A stretch of DNA of 64,000 bases from NCBI GenBank assembly GCA_030533445.1, contig CM060066.1:37986235-38050234 (forward strand). Reading direction: 5' to 3'. Below the pieces are notes generated by a model, which saw nothing but the letters and a program-made list of their open reading frames with translations, did no database searches and had not been told where the DNA came from. The DNA comes from Cyprinodon diabolis. Its lineage: Eukaryota > Chordata > Actinopteri > Cyprinodontiformes > Cyprinodontidae. This document shows positions 45,136 through 57,480 of the stretch, piece by piece; within the stretch, counting starts at the first letter, position 1, and the number at the start of each line of letters is the position of its first letter. The position numbers were made by a program, and so were the translations under genes.

Positions 45136-46744
45136 GTCTGTTGAGTTAAATATTTCTTTTATAAATTAAGCCAGTTGTAAATCAAACAGTGACACATTAC
45201 TGAGTAGCATTTTCTTCCAAATATGGTTGAATACCAGCTGTTGGACTTATCTCTCTGTCTAATCTTTACCCTGCTGCAGCAACAAAATTTGCATTGTCTG
45301 TCATAATGTAAAACATGGGTTACAATCAGGATTTTAGGATTTCAAAAGTGTCACATGTTCAAAACCTGCTAATTTTTTTTTATTGCAATATGTAGCTGGA
45401 AATTTGCAATGACAACTCCCAACAATGCTTAGGGATAATTCATCATCATGTCCAGAGTTTTGTGTCCAGACTTCCATTTTTCTGTTCTGTTTGAGCGATG
45501 ATTCTGAGTGGAGCTGATGGCTGTTTGGTGGTTTTAGAGCAGAGATCCTGTAATGAGCCTGTACAGGTGAAAGGGTAATTGTTTTATAAGGGATCAGTCC
45601 AGAGAGAGCACAGCTGTGACCTGTGTTGAGGGACAGCCTGACTCCTCTGCAAAAGCACTTAACATCACCCCTCTTTACACCCATGCTCCTCACCCATCCC
45701 TGCTTATTGCACAGTGCCATTACAGCTCTCCCCTCCTCCCTCCTTCAGAACGCCACTCAGCAACCTCTTCAGAAATTACAATCACTCTGGGTTTAGGCAA
45801 TTTGCAGTGCAGTGCCTGCATGTTGGGATTGAAAACGGGAGGAAGGGGTTTGGAAAAGCAAGGTTATCCTTGGAAACTGGGCAGGAATTACATTTTTAAG
45901 TCAGCTGCTAAAGCCCTTAACAGTGGGAACACACAGAGCATGATATCATTATTGGTTGGTTTAAAGCAGGCCGGACCCAATCTGAAGAAGTAAATGTGTT
46001 GAAGTGTGTAGAAGTCCTGTGTTTTAATAAGATGGATAAATGCTCCAATTCAAGTATTACTGTTTTATTGATGATACAGAGTAAATGACTGCTGTGATTA
46101 TAATAGCAAAATTAATGGACCTTCAAAGAATGCCTAGGTGATGACATTTCTTTTCAAGAGGTAATCCAACTCAAAGGTGACAGGACTTCATGCATGGTGT
46201 TTATTGTCTGTAACCACTTAAAATCTATCAAAAAGTGACAATAAGTCAGCCATGAAAATTGGTTTTTAATTTCTTAGATAAATGTTAATTATCTAAATTA
46301 TCTAAATAAAAAGGTAATCTAATTCTAGCCAAGGATATGTGATAAAGTGTGGTATGGATCCTAAACGTCTTAAGGAAAACTTTTCCTCTCTGTGGACCAA
46401 AGAGGAAGACCTTAAGCATAGATAAAGGTCTGTCATCATAAAAATTAAACAAAAATGACTATATCTTGGTTTTCCCTGAATCTGTTTACTCTTGTCTCTA
46501 ATTTATTATGCTTATATGTGAAGTTTAATTAAAACAAACAACACAAAGTGAAAAAAATGTAGACTATAACAAAAAAAAGAGTTTTACTCTTTCGTTGTCA
46601 CACCTACTCATCTGCTATGACCCACATACCTGGGATTCATCACCTTAATCAGCAGTTGCAGCCATTAAAGGGTGGATCCTTCACCTGTACAGCATCAGAT
46701 TGTTGTCTAACCCCAGTGGTAAATTGCTTTACCTTAACGATTTA
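45136..46744. other. No recognised feature
   Basis: Frames at 45334-45720 (minus) and 45616-45993 (plus) overlap on opposite strands and have no recognisable domain. Confidence 0.4.
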
Positions 46745-47850
46745 GCTAGCATATGACTGACGTACGATAAATCTGAAGAAAAAAAAACTCTGGAATATGT
46801 TGGAAAAGTTATGGGTCAGCTTTGTATAAGTTATGAGCACGCTGAAGCTCGCTGGCACTCGTCGATATACGGCTAGTATGTAGTTATCCCAAACCCGAGT
46901 AACTTGTGCATAACCTATGTTTTACTTATCAAGAACTTATCTGAAATGCATATCAATGTATTTGACGTGTTCCAGACGACCGCTGAACATGTTTGTTAAC
47001 TTACAGCTAATGTCTAATGGCATATTGGCAGGGTTTTGGTATAAAAGGGGGTTCACAGGAGGAAACAGTGAGTACTCCTCCAGACTTTATGGTGAGCAGA
47101 TGCTCCAAAAGAGATGAAGGATCCGGCAAGGCGAAGATGGGAATATATCTAAATACTAGCCGTCATCCAACATCAGCGTGACCTCATCAATTTGACTCTG
47201 GTCCAGTTGGAGGATGAGCGTGATAGCTCCTCCCTGCGTTCACGACCAACAAACTTCTTAGTAGACATGAAGCTGAATCTACTGCGACTGCAAACCTTCT
47301 TTCTTTGTTTTTATTTTTACTTATTCTTTTTTGGGGGGGCAGGCGGTAAACAGCAGTTAGGTTAATACCGCAATCAAACAAATCTTTTTATGCAGGCCAG
47401 GCACCTCTGGGCACATTGCTGCTTCCCTCAGGACACTGGCTTGTGATTTCATGGGCATTAAGCATAAGTAAGGCTGTTGTTGGACATACTGTAAGTTCTA
47501 GACTCATTAAGAACGCTCTATGTATACGCCCAAAATTGAAAAAATACATAGAAAGTTCAGCATATGCCAGCGTTTTAGAAGATTCTTGGACGTCAGGCAT
47601 ATCATCAAGGTGTGACAGCACGTTAACACTTACAGGACATTTGCTTAGTCTGACCAAGTCCGGTAAAATCAAACCTGCTCGTTTTTCTCTTTTGCCCAGT
47701 TGTTCTGCCTGCTGGAAATGGCTCTCCAACCTTGGATTCCCTGGCCCTGACCTTCTGCTTGACTGACCCTGATTACCTGGAGTGGCCCGACTATAGTATA
47801 GAAACTCTGATCCAATCTCTGTCTGGTAGTCCTTGAAGAACAACAAATAA
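46745..47850. other. Unresolved repeat-like segment with opposed ORFs
   Basis: The segment is less AT-rich than its flanks and contains TATAAAAGGGGG at 47040 and a G8-type run near 47332. Opposed open frames are found at 47388-47846 (minus, 152 codons) and 47416-47766 (plus, 116 codons). Neither translation shows a domain I recognise. It may be the interior of an old retroelement. I could not find LTR ends, inverted ends or a TSD. Confidence 0.3.
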
Positions 47851-49079
47851 ACCCACCAAGTTCTGCTAACTGCTCAGTCCCAGTGTCAATCTATGCCTGA
47901 TGTGTATAATTCAAGGTTTTTATTTTAAGACAACCATTTCCAAAAAGGGAACCTGTTTAATTGTCCCTGTTAGTCCCCACAGATATTTGTTTCATATATA
48001 AACCACAAAAAAGTGGGAAGCGGAAATGTATCAATAACCCATTTTATTTAGAAAATCTTGGTCAATTATTAACAACTGGGTTTACCTGGATTGTTCTGAA
48101 GATATACCTGGTCTTTGGCATAGCAACTCTGCTGCCAGCACGCCATGTCTCAGGTGTACAGCACACAGTCTTCTTTAGCTTGTGGTATGTGTCACTGATG
48201 CCATTGTGAAATTAAAAATAGATATCACCAAACCTGTGTTGAAGGAACTGCTCTTGACAATAATTTAGCAACTGTACTAACAGCATAAACAAGCAGAATA
48301 TAGCGGGTCTGTTCTTAGGTTCCAACTTCGTCATTTCTGTCCAGTTGGAGAATCATTCTTCCTAGGAGGGACTTTGTTTACTAGTTTTATTTCATGAAAA
48401 AAAGTTTACTAGGAAAGTGAACCGCACCCAACAACAACAAAGAAACAAATTTTCTGTTTTTTATCTGGTCCAAGCAAGGAGACCACAGGACTTTCTAGTA
48501 GGAATACATACTTAATTGATCAATACTTTTTTGACAGCTTTTCTCTGCTTAATTTTTGGATGATTTTACCTAAATTAGATAGAACAAGTGGATGTTTACC
48601 TTTTAAACAATTGTTCAATCTGACACCCTCGTAAAATTTCTCAATAACTTAAGAACTATATCCTGTCTTTCTGTGAATGAAAACATAAATATGAGGTGTA
48701 GATTTAGTGGCAATAACTTTTACATTCAGTTTTATAATGATAGCTTAACATGTGATAAAACGGAAGGTAGATATACAGTTTACAGCGAGGCCCCATGTAT
48801 TGAGATCTTGTTACACCTCTAATTAACACCTTTCTGTTTCCTGTCATCATGTGCTATTTTAACTCATTTAAAAACAATGTGGCCATTTATTATTTTTAAC
48901 CAACCTTACTTATCAGAATATATGGAGAACAGAGAAATAAAACACTAATCTGGATGCAAACCACAGGATTGGTTCGATGGATCACAATTTTTCTCAGTTG
49001 GAATGACGAATGACGATGAGGCTAACTAGACCATCAATCAACCCTCCATCAGCAAATCTGAGGTGGCTTTTTGTTTTAT
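47851..49079. other. No recognised feature
   Basis: AT-rich sequence with no supported gene or repeat. Confidence 0.4.
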
Positions 49080-49450
49080 TCGCTCAGACTTTAGTAAGAC
49101 TGAACATCCATCCCTCATCACAGCTGACTGGGACAGCTCCATACACATTTCAATCTTGGCACTTCCCTCTGGGCGCAGAAAGCTATCCTCAAAATCTCCA
49201 TTTTTATCATCCCTCTAAACCTTGGACCCTGGGCGGCACTGAGATGCAGGATTTTATGGACCAGAAAGAAAAAGAAAAATCAGAGCATGTCTGAGAGAGT
49301 GTCATTTTTTCATTGGTGGATAGCCAAGCTGGGCCAAAGCAGCAGCTGCAATTAAAAGAGGTCCTTCAGCAGGTTAGTTACAGTAAATTAACACTGCACC
49401 TTGTTTAACAGTTTATGAGTGGCTCCAGCAGAGGCCTCACCAAAGGTGTC
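49080..49450. promoter_or_regulatory. Candidate conserved non-coding element
   Basis: Balanced, non-repetitive sequence with CTGCAATTAAAAGAGGTCC (about 49348) and GGCACTTCCCTCTGGGCGC. It continues into a (GT)n run at 49612-49632. No reading frame is supported. Confidence 0.25.
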
Positions 49451-49611
49451 TCTGGGGGAACCATGAGCAGAAATACAGCAGCACAATGGGTGTTACCAGG
49501 CTGTCAGAATTAGATAATAAAGCACCACAGCGCTGGCGGATAAAGGCACAGGAGAGGACATCCATCTTGCAAGTGTGATGCTGAAGAGGATGTTGTTAAA
49601 TGACAGTGAGG

Positions 49612-49632
49612 GTGTGTGTGTGTGCGTGTGTG
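49612..49632. repeat. (GT)n microsatellite
   Basis: Ten GT dinucleotides with one GC interruption. Confidence 0.85.
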
Positions 49633-50365
49633 CATACTTCAGTAGTACAGTTGTGTATAACTTGTGTGCACTGCAGTGTTTCCACTGACAAAAATTGCAC
49701 CTGAACAATCACAGCCAATCAAGGTAGTATAGTACCTGGGATCAGCTTTCCCCTCCCAATCTTATGGACAAGGTGTATTTAATTTTTTTTCATGCGTGTC
49801 TTACGCATATGTATTTCTTTACAAAAATGTGAATGTGTGGACTCGTGTTTTTTCCCACTCAAGGAAAATGTATATTATTTCAGATTTCATATTTATTATC
49901 CCCTCTCTTTCTTTTTACTGTTATTAGATATTTTCTATATCATACAAAAGGAGAGCTAGATTAACATAGAAAGGGAGCATCATAGATGTAAAAGAGTAAG
50001 AGTTCAGAGAGTTAGTAGAAGGAAGAAAATCAAATTTTCCTTTATAACATGTAGGCTGCTTAGCCAGCAGAAACCTTGACATTTGATCAATGTTTGCAAT
50101 TATTGAGCAGCTGCCATATTTTTGACAGTATATGTACAATATGGCTGACTTATGTAATCAATAATATTTGCAGTGGCATCCTTTATCTTTCACACTCTCT
50201 CTCTTAGTGCAGGGTAGGGACATTTTTTATCATCTTAAAAACCGCCACTTAAGTGTTTAGCTAAAGCTTGATGGCTTATTATGCCCCCTTTAGTTAGTTT
50301 AGTTTAATTTGTTCATAAAAAAAGAAATCTTAGCCTGAATGAAAATGTTATTTACCTATATGCTG
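49633..50365. other. No recognised feature
   Basis: AT-rich sequence with no supported gene or repeat. Confidence 0.4.
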
Positions 50366-50420
50366 GCAGTGGCCAGATTGATATGTGTAGAACTGAGCTG
50401 AGTTCTACGTTATCAATCTG
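50366..50420. repeat. Long imperfect hairpin at a putative transposon end
   Basis: CAGATTGATA-TGT-GTAGAACT is followed by GAGCTG and AGTTCTAC-GT-TATCAATCTG, giving an 18-bp stem broken by a 3/2-nt bulge. It is preceded by CAGTGGC, a hAT-like start. A GC-richer segment to about 50960 may be the body of the element. The opposite end was not found. Confidence 0.7.
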
Positions 50421-51085
50421 GGATGGCTGCCGTTCAGTCGGTCCATTAAAGGATGGGAGGTGTAGTACAATATTTCCAGCTGATTGGGTGACGTCCCAGC
50501 TTGTACCGGCTTTCCATAATGCGCTTTCAGCCAATCGTAGCAGCAAATCGTAACGTTTCAGCAGAGTAAGCTGATAAATCAAACTTTCATGACAAAAGAA
50601 AAGCGCAGACATCTTTCTAATCTACAATTGCACAAACTGCTTCTCTCAACTCCTTTTTAAAAAACTGTTGCTATTTTAGCTAAAACCAAGTCAATCGCAG
50701 TGTCGACAGGTCTTCCAACGTTGCCATGTTTGTAATTCCCCGGCAGGGCCCTTCTGACTGTCGTCATTCCTACATGTCCTGTCCCAAAAAAACACTGCTG
50801 CCATGTCATTGGTCCGACTCACAAGACGTTACGAGACGGTCGTATTAGTGGGAGTCTCTCAAGATGGATTTGTTGTGGGACCAAAAATTCAGATCTCGCG
50901 ACAATCCAGCTTGCAGCGCAAGGTTAACTTACCAATGCCCCAGGAAACATCAAACCAACACGGTTTTGAATGAGCTGTGATTAGGACAGTGAAGTTCATG
51001 GCTAACAGACATTAAGTCTCTGTAAAAAAACAAACAAAAGAAAACAAACGGGATCAACCCCAGTATCAGAGGAAACAAACTTAAG
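50421..51085. other. Possible body of a degraded DNA transposon
   Basis: The composition is more balanced than the flanks, with CG-containing motifs such as ACGTTACGAGACGGTCG-like sequence (about 50826-50842) and TCTCGCGACAATCC. No transposase frame or right-hand terminal repeat was found. Confidence 0.35.
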
Positions 51086-51089
51086 GATT

Positions 51090-51500
51090 AATTATTTCAA
51101 CAGATTGGGATGGATGAGGATGGGACCCTGTGAGAAGTTGATTTTTGACTCTTGAAAGGCTTGATTGGCTTCTGGGGTTCAACTACGGGTGAAAGTAAGA
51201 CGAGATGATCCGCTACTGCGTACCAGTTGAAGGGGTGGTACACAGTACCGTGAAGACCTGCAATGATGCAAGGTTTTTTTTTTGTGCCAGCAAATTCAGC
51301 AGCCAGTTACCAATCAGAGGACACAGTGAGACTCATATGCGTTGTTAAATTCTGCATCTCTGCAAACTCAAGCATGACTTCATCCCTGTGCTTGTGTCGG
51401 TTTGCTCCGCCTGCTCCTGGAACACTAAACATTATGTGTGCTTAGCTGTCTCAGCTCACACAGCCACATCCCTGCACTCTCAGTGTGCAGCTAAGCAAAA
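51090..51500. mobile_element. Dispersed family A, right-half copy
   Basis: GGGGTGGTACACAGTACCGTG, GAAGACCTGCA and CAGTTACCAATC match 32605-32680. An inverted GCTTAGCTG/CAGCTAAGC pair occurs at about 51440-51498. Confidence 0.5.
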
Positions 51501-52739
51501 CCACAAGCAAACAACAGTGCTATACAGGAGTCACAATACTGCGCATGTGCTTAGGAGGTAAACAAGAAAGCATTGGGCCAAGCCAGGTAGACCCTCTGAA
51601 AAGAGTTATGAAACTAGTGAAGAAAATGCCAAGATAAAGTGTGAACAAGCATAAAGAACAATCAAATTAAAGACGGATAAAAGTCAAATCGCACTTGGAA
51701 TGCAGTATTAAGGTCGGTATTAATTAAAATGAAAACTAAAGCAGTGGAGGTATCCAGATGCCATTGGGAAGTCAATGGATACATGAGTAAACATCCTTAT
51801 TAATACTGGTACTAGTGATAGCAATGCTATTCTCAGTCTCTACAGTCTAATTTCAGCTGACAGAGATTGATTGATTGAAATAAACAAAGCGTGCGGGGGA
51901 GGGGGGTGCAGATTTAATTCAGGGCTCATTAGTGATACGCTGACAGGGAAATAGCATTTATGGTGTTTCATTTGGGTTCAGTCCTTTAAAAAGGTTTTGG
52001 ACTATGACTTTTTTCATTTATTTAATTTAAATATTTCTTACCCTGATGATATGTCCCTGTTGCATTTCGTAGAAACAAGATTTTTGTTCCCATGTTCTGA
52101 TAGTAGGCTTTAGGATAATTCTCTGGAACTAAGAGTTGCTGTGGATTATTTATTTTATTGATAATGAGTGTTCTTCAACCATGTCAAGGTGTCGCTCTTC
52201 GATGAGGCAACTGGTTCGTTTCCTGTCTCTCTTTACGGATCTGATTATCCGGGTGTGTCTGGCTAATGTCGTCATCGTTGCTGAGGTCAGGCACACCTTG
52301 ATTAATCAATTCATCCAGTAAAGAAAGACAAGAAACAAAGGAGATGCCTTTAATTCAAGATATCGGGGAGGGCAATCCCAAACTTCCCTCCTAAGCACTA
52401 CCCCTTCACTATCAATTGTTACTCACAATAAAATTAAACAAATTTTCACAGCTATGGCAAAGTGGTGGGATGGGGGGCGTTGAATGAGAATGAGAATGGG
52501 AGACTCCCTTCCCTCCACTGGAAATACAACATGGCAGCATGGTGTCAAACCAGTGAAACTTGCATATGAATGTCAGTGTTTCCTCCCCGTTACACCTGCT
52601 TCCAAATTCCAGCAAGTCTGCACTAATGCAGACTCTCTATAAAAGGGCTAATCTGTTCACTCACCCTACCCACTATGTGGTTTGGGACAGCCCTTAATGT
52701 GGCCGAACCTCGGCGGAAACACACAAACAAAGGTTTAGT
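51501..52739. other. No recognised gene; may include the 3' side of the minus-strand LTR
   Basis: 52330-52740 has balanced composition next to the LTR copy and could be a diverged LTR end or internal part of that element. No reading frame has a domain. Confidence 0.35.
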
Positions 52740-53148
52740 GTTTAGGGGCAGTGTTTAGAGCAGCTAGTTCTCTCCTGAGAACTAGCAGGGAGATTCAGAC
52801 TGAGGATCTTTAGGTTTGGAGTCTCAGAGCAGGCAGGCAGGTTCCCAAACATGAGCTCCTCCAGAGCTCCAGACTTCGATCAGGTTTCCCTATGAGGCAG
52901 AGAAGACAGAGGCAGGTTAGAATCAGAGTTACTCTCCAGAGCAGACAGAGATTCTATGTGCAGGCTGAGGCTCAGGTTCTGCTAACCAAAACTGGTCAAC
53001 ACTCCGGCGCTGAAGGGAAGTCAAGCCGCTGCTTAAGTAGCTGGTCTCCTGATGAGATGAATCAGCCTCAGGTGTGCAGGTGGCTTCAGCTCAGGAGACC
53101 CAGGGCGCTCTCTGCTGGAGAAAGGTGGCAGATCTCCAGATCCCAACA
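52740..53148 (-). mobile_element. Partial LTR of the 17.8/38.1-kb family (minus)
   Basis: On the minus strand it starts TGTTGGGATCTGGAGATCTG and contains CTCCAGCAGAGAGCGC, CTCATCAGGAGACC, GGAGTGTTGACCAG and GTTTGGTTAGC-type blocks, in the same order as the LTR at 38061. It lacks the first roughly 85 bp that precede the internal TGTTGGGATCT in the other two copies. No TSD was found, and the far end is undefined. Confidence 0.75.
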
Positions 53149-53494
53149 AAATCTCTTCTAAGATATGTCCTTCATGAGGAAAGGGCCGACATTTCAAATG
53201 GGGTTCTAGGGCTGACAAAAAATTAAACCTGATTCATTATTCACTATAAAAAATCTAGGTTATTATATGAAGCTAAGTTTTTTATATGAGAGGAATCTTT
53301 TGTTATCATGGTGTAACATAAATATAGTTGTAGACACATTAATGCAACTTTTCGGCTCCAAATCATAAAGTCCTCCGAAATGTATGTAATAAAAAAAAAG
53401 GAAGATTTTTGGTTCATTTCAAAGAAAAACTCTGGAAAATTCGAAATAACTTAGTCCAGCAGTTTAATAATCAGCTTTAACATCAATCCAACTT
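53149..53494. other. No recognised feature
   Basis: AT-rich sequence with no supported gene or repeat. Confidence 0.4.
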
Positions 53495-53775
53495 CCACCA
53501 CTCATTCTTCAGGGGTCACATTGAGGCTGCTGCCTATTTCCAACAGTCTTTAGGGAAAGGACAGGGTAGGCCCTGGATAGGTTGTCAAACTATTGCAGGG
53601 CATTAGATAGACATACATCACACATAAGCATATTAAGAGACATGCTTTTTAAGACTGTGGGAGGAAGCAGGAGTGTCTGAAGGGAAAAATCGCTAAGCTG
53701 GGAATTGAATCCTTTCTTGCAACAGCTGCACTGTTGCCTTGGAGCTGCTCCACCATGGAGCCCCTGATTAAACAT
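53495..53775 (+). repeat. Teleost dispersed repeat E, diverged copy
   Basis: Order of motifs: CTGCCTATTTCCAACAGTC, CTGGATAGGTTGTCAAACTATTGCAGGGC, then GACTGTGGGAGGAAGC, AAGCTGGGAATTGAATCC and GCACTGTTGCC. The intact family has GGACAGGTCGCCAGTCCATCG and GGACTGTGGGAGGAAGCCGG blocks. Other fragments lie at 56296-56422 (left part) and 59790-60040 (right part). Confidence 0.65.
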
Positions 53776-54404
53776 AAAATTTTAAATTTTAACTAGACCA
53801 ATGAGACAACATTACTCTTCTTTGAACTTGTCTTAAAAGTTGAAACTTAAATCTGGAAATCATTTCACACCATATCTGAGCTTGTTCTTGTTGCAAGTTG
53901 AGAACCCTGTGTGATTTACAAATGATTGCAATGATAACCTATATTAACCATAAAACTATATAACATAATTATAACATAACATAATTTATGTTCTCTAACT
54001 CTAAAAACTTCAATTTGGGTGAGTCGATAATTAAAAAAGAACATAAAAACTGTTTCATATGCAAAAAAAAACAACAAAAACCAAGCCTCCATCTTTACCT
54101 ATGAGCCTTGGTTCAGGTAAATTTAATTGGAACTCTGTCCTACTAGGACAGTTTTTTACTATGCACAATTTTAATGCCACTCAGGGGATCCTGGTTTCAC
54201 AAGGGCTTGGTCCTAAGGAATACCTTTAAAAAGATAGTGTAGTTGCATGGTTTTCTTTGTAGAACTGATTTTTGAACACCCACAGCTGTCATAAAGCAGA
54301 AAGATGTGAAAGCCAACTGTTCCTAACTTTTAACTAAAATAAAACGACAAATATAAAGTTCCAAATCTAAACAGTTTTAATGCATCAGCTCACCTGAGAG
54401 TCAA
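53776..54404. other. No recognised feature
   Basis: AT-rich sequence with no supported gene or repeat. Confidence 0.4.
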
Positions 54405-54610
54405 GATGTAAGAGTCATCCTCCCCCTCTAATATTGACTCCCTCTCAAAGAGGTATCGGAAATCATTTTCTGGTGGCTTGCGGTATCAGGAGACTACGCC
54501 TGCTGCTGCAAACAAGCTCAATGAGTGATCAGACATGTCAAAGGGCCCATCATGATCTGAGGCGCAGTGTTTGACATCCGTGTTCCTGATATGTTAATCC
54601 TACAAGTTAC
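54405..54610. promoter_or_regulatory. Candidate conserved non-coding element
   Basis: Balanced non-repetitive sequence including AGAGGTATCGGAAATCATTT, AAGCTCAATGAGTGATCAG and GATATGTTAATCC. The call is inferred from texture alone. Confidence 0.27.
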
Positions 54611-55977
54611 TCACTCCCACTCAACCTTTTAATTTATGTTTAGATATTAAAACGTCCACGGCTGTTAATCAAAAGGTAGGAAAAGCATGCATGTGTACAT
54701 AAAATATGTCAGCCTGTGCATGCTTGAATATACACATATACAGACATGTTTGTATGCCATCAGTCAGAGGTTCACACAGGCCATAAAGCTACCTAATTTT
54801 TGCTCCTGGAAACCATCTGGAAATGACATTTGTTATTCTTATGTAATCAGTGGCAATTGAAATACTAGATATTTGGGCTTTTTTTTTATTTATTTTTTTT
54901 TGTTTAATCTTTTTCCCACAGCTTTATTGTACAGCGGCCCTGATGGGCCATCAATAAATCTTTAACTTAGCTACAATTAAAAAAAAACAACAAAATATTC
55001 AAAACCACAATAAAATATTAAAAAACACAGCAACATATCAAAAACTGTGAAAGCCCTGAAAGGCAAGAGTGAAAAAACCAGGAAAATAACAGTTTGCAGG
55101 GTTTTTTTTTCTTCTTTTATGTTCTGCCCTGAAAGGCAATAAAAAAAATGAAAGGCAAATTTCTTCTTGTTATACTTTATTTTGCCAATAGATGCACTGA
55201 CGTAATAAGACAGACAGTCACTCACAGCTGTATTCTTCAACTGTATAGTCAGAGAGGCCTGTTTTTCAAGAATCATTGTCTGAAATATATATTTTTACTA
55301 AGTAAATTAAGATACAAATAAGGTATAAAAGCTGTGTATTCATTAGCCATGGCATGTGGTTATCATAGAGACCTTGTATTTTTATGAGCAACAGAGAAAT
55401 ATTTGAAGGGATGATTCAGGATATTTGTTGGACATCACAACTGCTCTCTCTTCAGATCAAGACTGTAGGCCCAGTCTCATTTCTAACCTTAGACTTGCTG
55501 TCAGTCAATACTTAACATAAGTTAACTTAAGTTAGACATGGGTGTAAGAAATAATGTGCTAACAATTTAAATATGAATCCTTCAATTATTATATATATTT
55601 ATGTTTTAGTTATAACAGCTAAAAGGAATGGGCTGCTCAGTGGAACACATAGTATCCAGGCAAGAGCTGTCAGTCTGGTAAATAATCTGGTTGTTATTCA
55701 AAATTGTAAAGGTTAACTTTTTCTGCAACAAAAAAACTGACAAAAACCATTTTAAGTTTTAGTTGACTAAAACAGACTAAAACTATCACATATCGTAATG
55801 ACTAAAATGCGACTAATAATAGTTTAGTCCTCAACTCTAAGACAAAATCTAAGATGGCTGTCAAAAACAACAGATATTTTCATGTATTTAGTGCATTGAA
55901 AAGGGGACTTTTTGGTCCTGTAAGTATTATCTTGGTTTTTATGTGTAATTTATATCAAATTGTCATGTAGATGCCTT
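54611..55977. other. No recognised feature
   Basis: Very AT-rich with homopolymer runs at about 54881-54901. A 99-codon minus-strand frame (54977-55276) is rich in F/L/I and has no domain. Confidence 0.4.
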
Positions 55978-56536
55978 TGTCAGGTTTGGTGGATGTTGTG
56001 ATGTGATCCAAATGCAGATTTGAAGAACAGGTCAACAGAAGCTAAACTCCAAGGACGAATACAGGAAACCAAAAACCAGGAGATGCAAGAGGAAAGCCCA
56101 CATACAGAGAAAAGCAACAACAAGGAACCAGCAATGAAGAACTGCACAGGAGGTGTGCATATGGGGGACAGAACAAAGAATAAGCTAATCAGCTGATATG
56201 GAGCAGTTGCAGACAGAAGTAACTAGAAGGGAGCTAGGGGAAAGGAGGCTGCCACAAGGGGGCAACAGAGAGTGACTAACAAAACAAAACACAGCTTGAA
56301 TATAACCATCCATTTTCTGTCACGCTTATCCCAAGCGGGGTTGCGAGTGCCTATCTTCAGCGGTCTACAGGTGGGAGGCATGGTACATCCTGGACAGGTC
56401 GCCAGTCCATCGCAGGGCGCTTGTATATTACACAAAATGGAAAAGAAACCAAATACCGAAAAAACAGAATGACATAAATAACTGAAAACTCAAAAAGAAA
56501 CTAAAGAAGAAGTAAAAAAGGAAGAACCATAACATA
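55978..56536 (-). mobile_element. Diverged LTR of the 5600-6087 family, split by repeat E
   Basis: It starts TGTCAGGTTTGGTGG with ATGTGATCCAAATGCAGA and continues to CTAGGGGAAAGG..CACAAGGGGGCAACAGAG, matching the order of blocks in the LTR at 5600. The end is taken at AGAACCATAACA (about 56536), the counterpart of AGACCATGACA. Repeat E is inserted at about 56292-56425. No TSD was found. Confidence 0.6.
56292..56425 (+). repeat. Teleost dispersed repeat E, left-part copy
   Basis: CCATCCATTTTCTGTCACGC, then TTATCCCAAGCGGGGTTGCG, a block ending GGAGGCATGGTACATCCTGG, and CAGGTCGCCAGTCCATCGC. This is well preserved compared with the copies at 53.5 and 59.8 kb. Confidence 0.8.
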
Positions 56537-56924
56537 AGATGGTAATGTGGAAAAACCCTGATAAGAATAATGCTGTACATTAAACCTAATATTTAGAGTT
56601 TAAAAGCGTTGTAATTATCAATTACTTGATTGACTGTGACATTAAAATCTATAGATGAAGGTTTAAAAATCATATTTAGTTTGGAATCTCATGAAAACTG
56701 GCAATATTTGAAAAATCTGATTCAAATAGTATTGCGTGTGCTGCCATACTCGTGTGGCATAAAATATAATGTGATATCAATTTAGGAAAAATAGATTTGT
56801 TACAAAACAAAACAGCATGTTTTGAAATAATCCTTAACTGGGACTCTTTCAAACTCTTTGTTTTTTATTTGTTTTGGTTTTAGAATCTAAAACCTTCAAC
56901 CATTAGCTACCCTCTTGCGTCACA
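56537..56924. other. No recognised feature
   Basis: AT-rich sequence with no supported gene or repeat. Confidence 0.4.
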
Positions 56925-57300
56925 GATCTGCAAATAAGCAGGAAAGGAAATAAATCCTCCCATTTTCCAGTGGCCGCGTTGCTGCTGGTGGTTCAATTCT
57001 CTACAACGTCCTTTTTTCCCCCTATAACAAGGGATGTTTTGGGTGGGCATATCCTTAATAACGGAATAGTGATTCATCATTTAATTATGATTTGACAAAT
57101 GCTCGCGCCTTCCCCATCCTCTGCATCCTCCTCCCTTTCAATTCTCTGCTCTGCCAAACTGTCACGCACTCCCCCCGTGGGATTAATTCGAGCTGTCTGT
57201 CTTTGTGAGGCTGCCGGCGCTCTCAGGGCGGCGGGTGCACGACACTGTCAATGAACAGAGCGCCTGACACTTCCAGGGAGCCGCACACAGACGCACGATC
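56925..57300. promoter_or_regulatory. Candidate conserved non-coding element
   Basis: Balanced non-repetitive sequence with CATTTAATTATGATTTGAC (about 57078), GTGGGATTAATTCGAGC (about 57178) and GGCGGCGGGTGCACGAC-like content. A pyrimidine-rich tract follows at 57335-57480. It is the most enhancer-like block of the right half by texture. Confidence 0.35.
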
Positions 57301-57334
57301 CCTGCTTCCCGTGTTATTGTTTTCACCTTAACCC

Positions 57335-57480
57335 CCCTCCCTCCTCCTGCCTGTTTCCCTTCCCTCAGAGTCTGTCTCCTTCTCCTCTATTCTCCTCCAG
57401 CTCTTGCTGCACCTGTCTCTCTTTCTGTCTACCTCTTTCCTGTCTGTCGCTCTCCTTTTTTCCCTTCTTTCCTTCCACCC
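57335..57480. repeat. Pyrimidine-rich tract
   Basis: The plus strand is dominated by C and T (CCTCCCTCCTCC, CTTTCCTTCC), the strand inverse of the purine tracts at 23.3 and 27.6 kb. Confidence 0.7.

Noticed and set aside
47388..47846. 152-codon minus frame as a gene
   Set aside because: No recognised motif and an overlapping opposite frame. Kept only as an unresolved segment.
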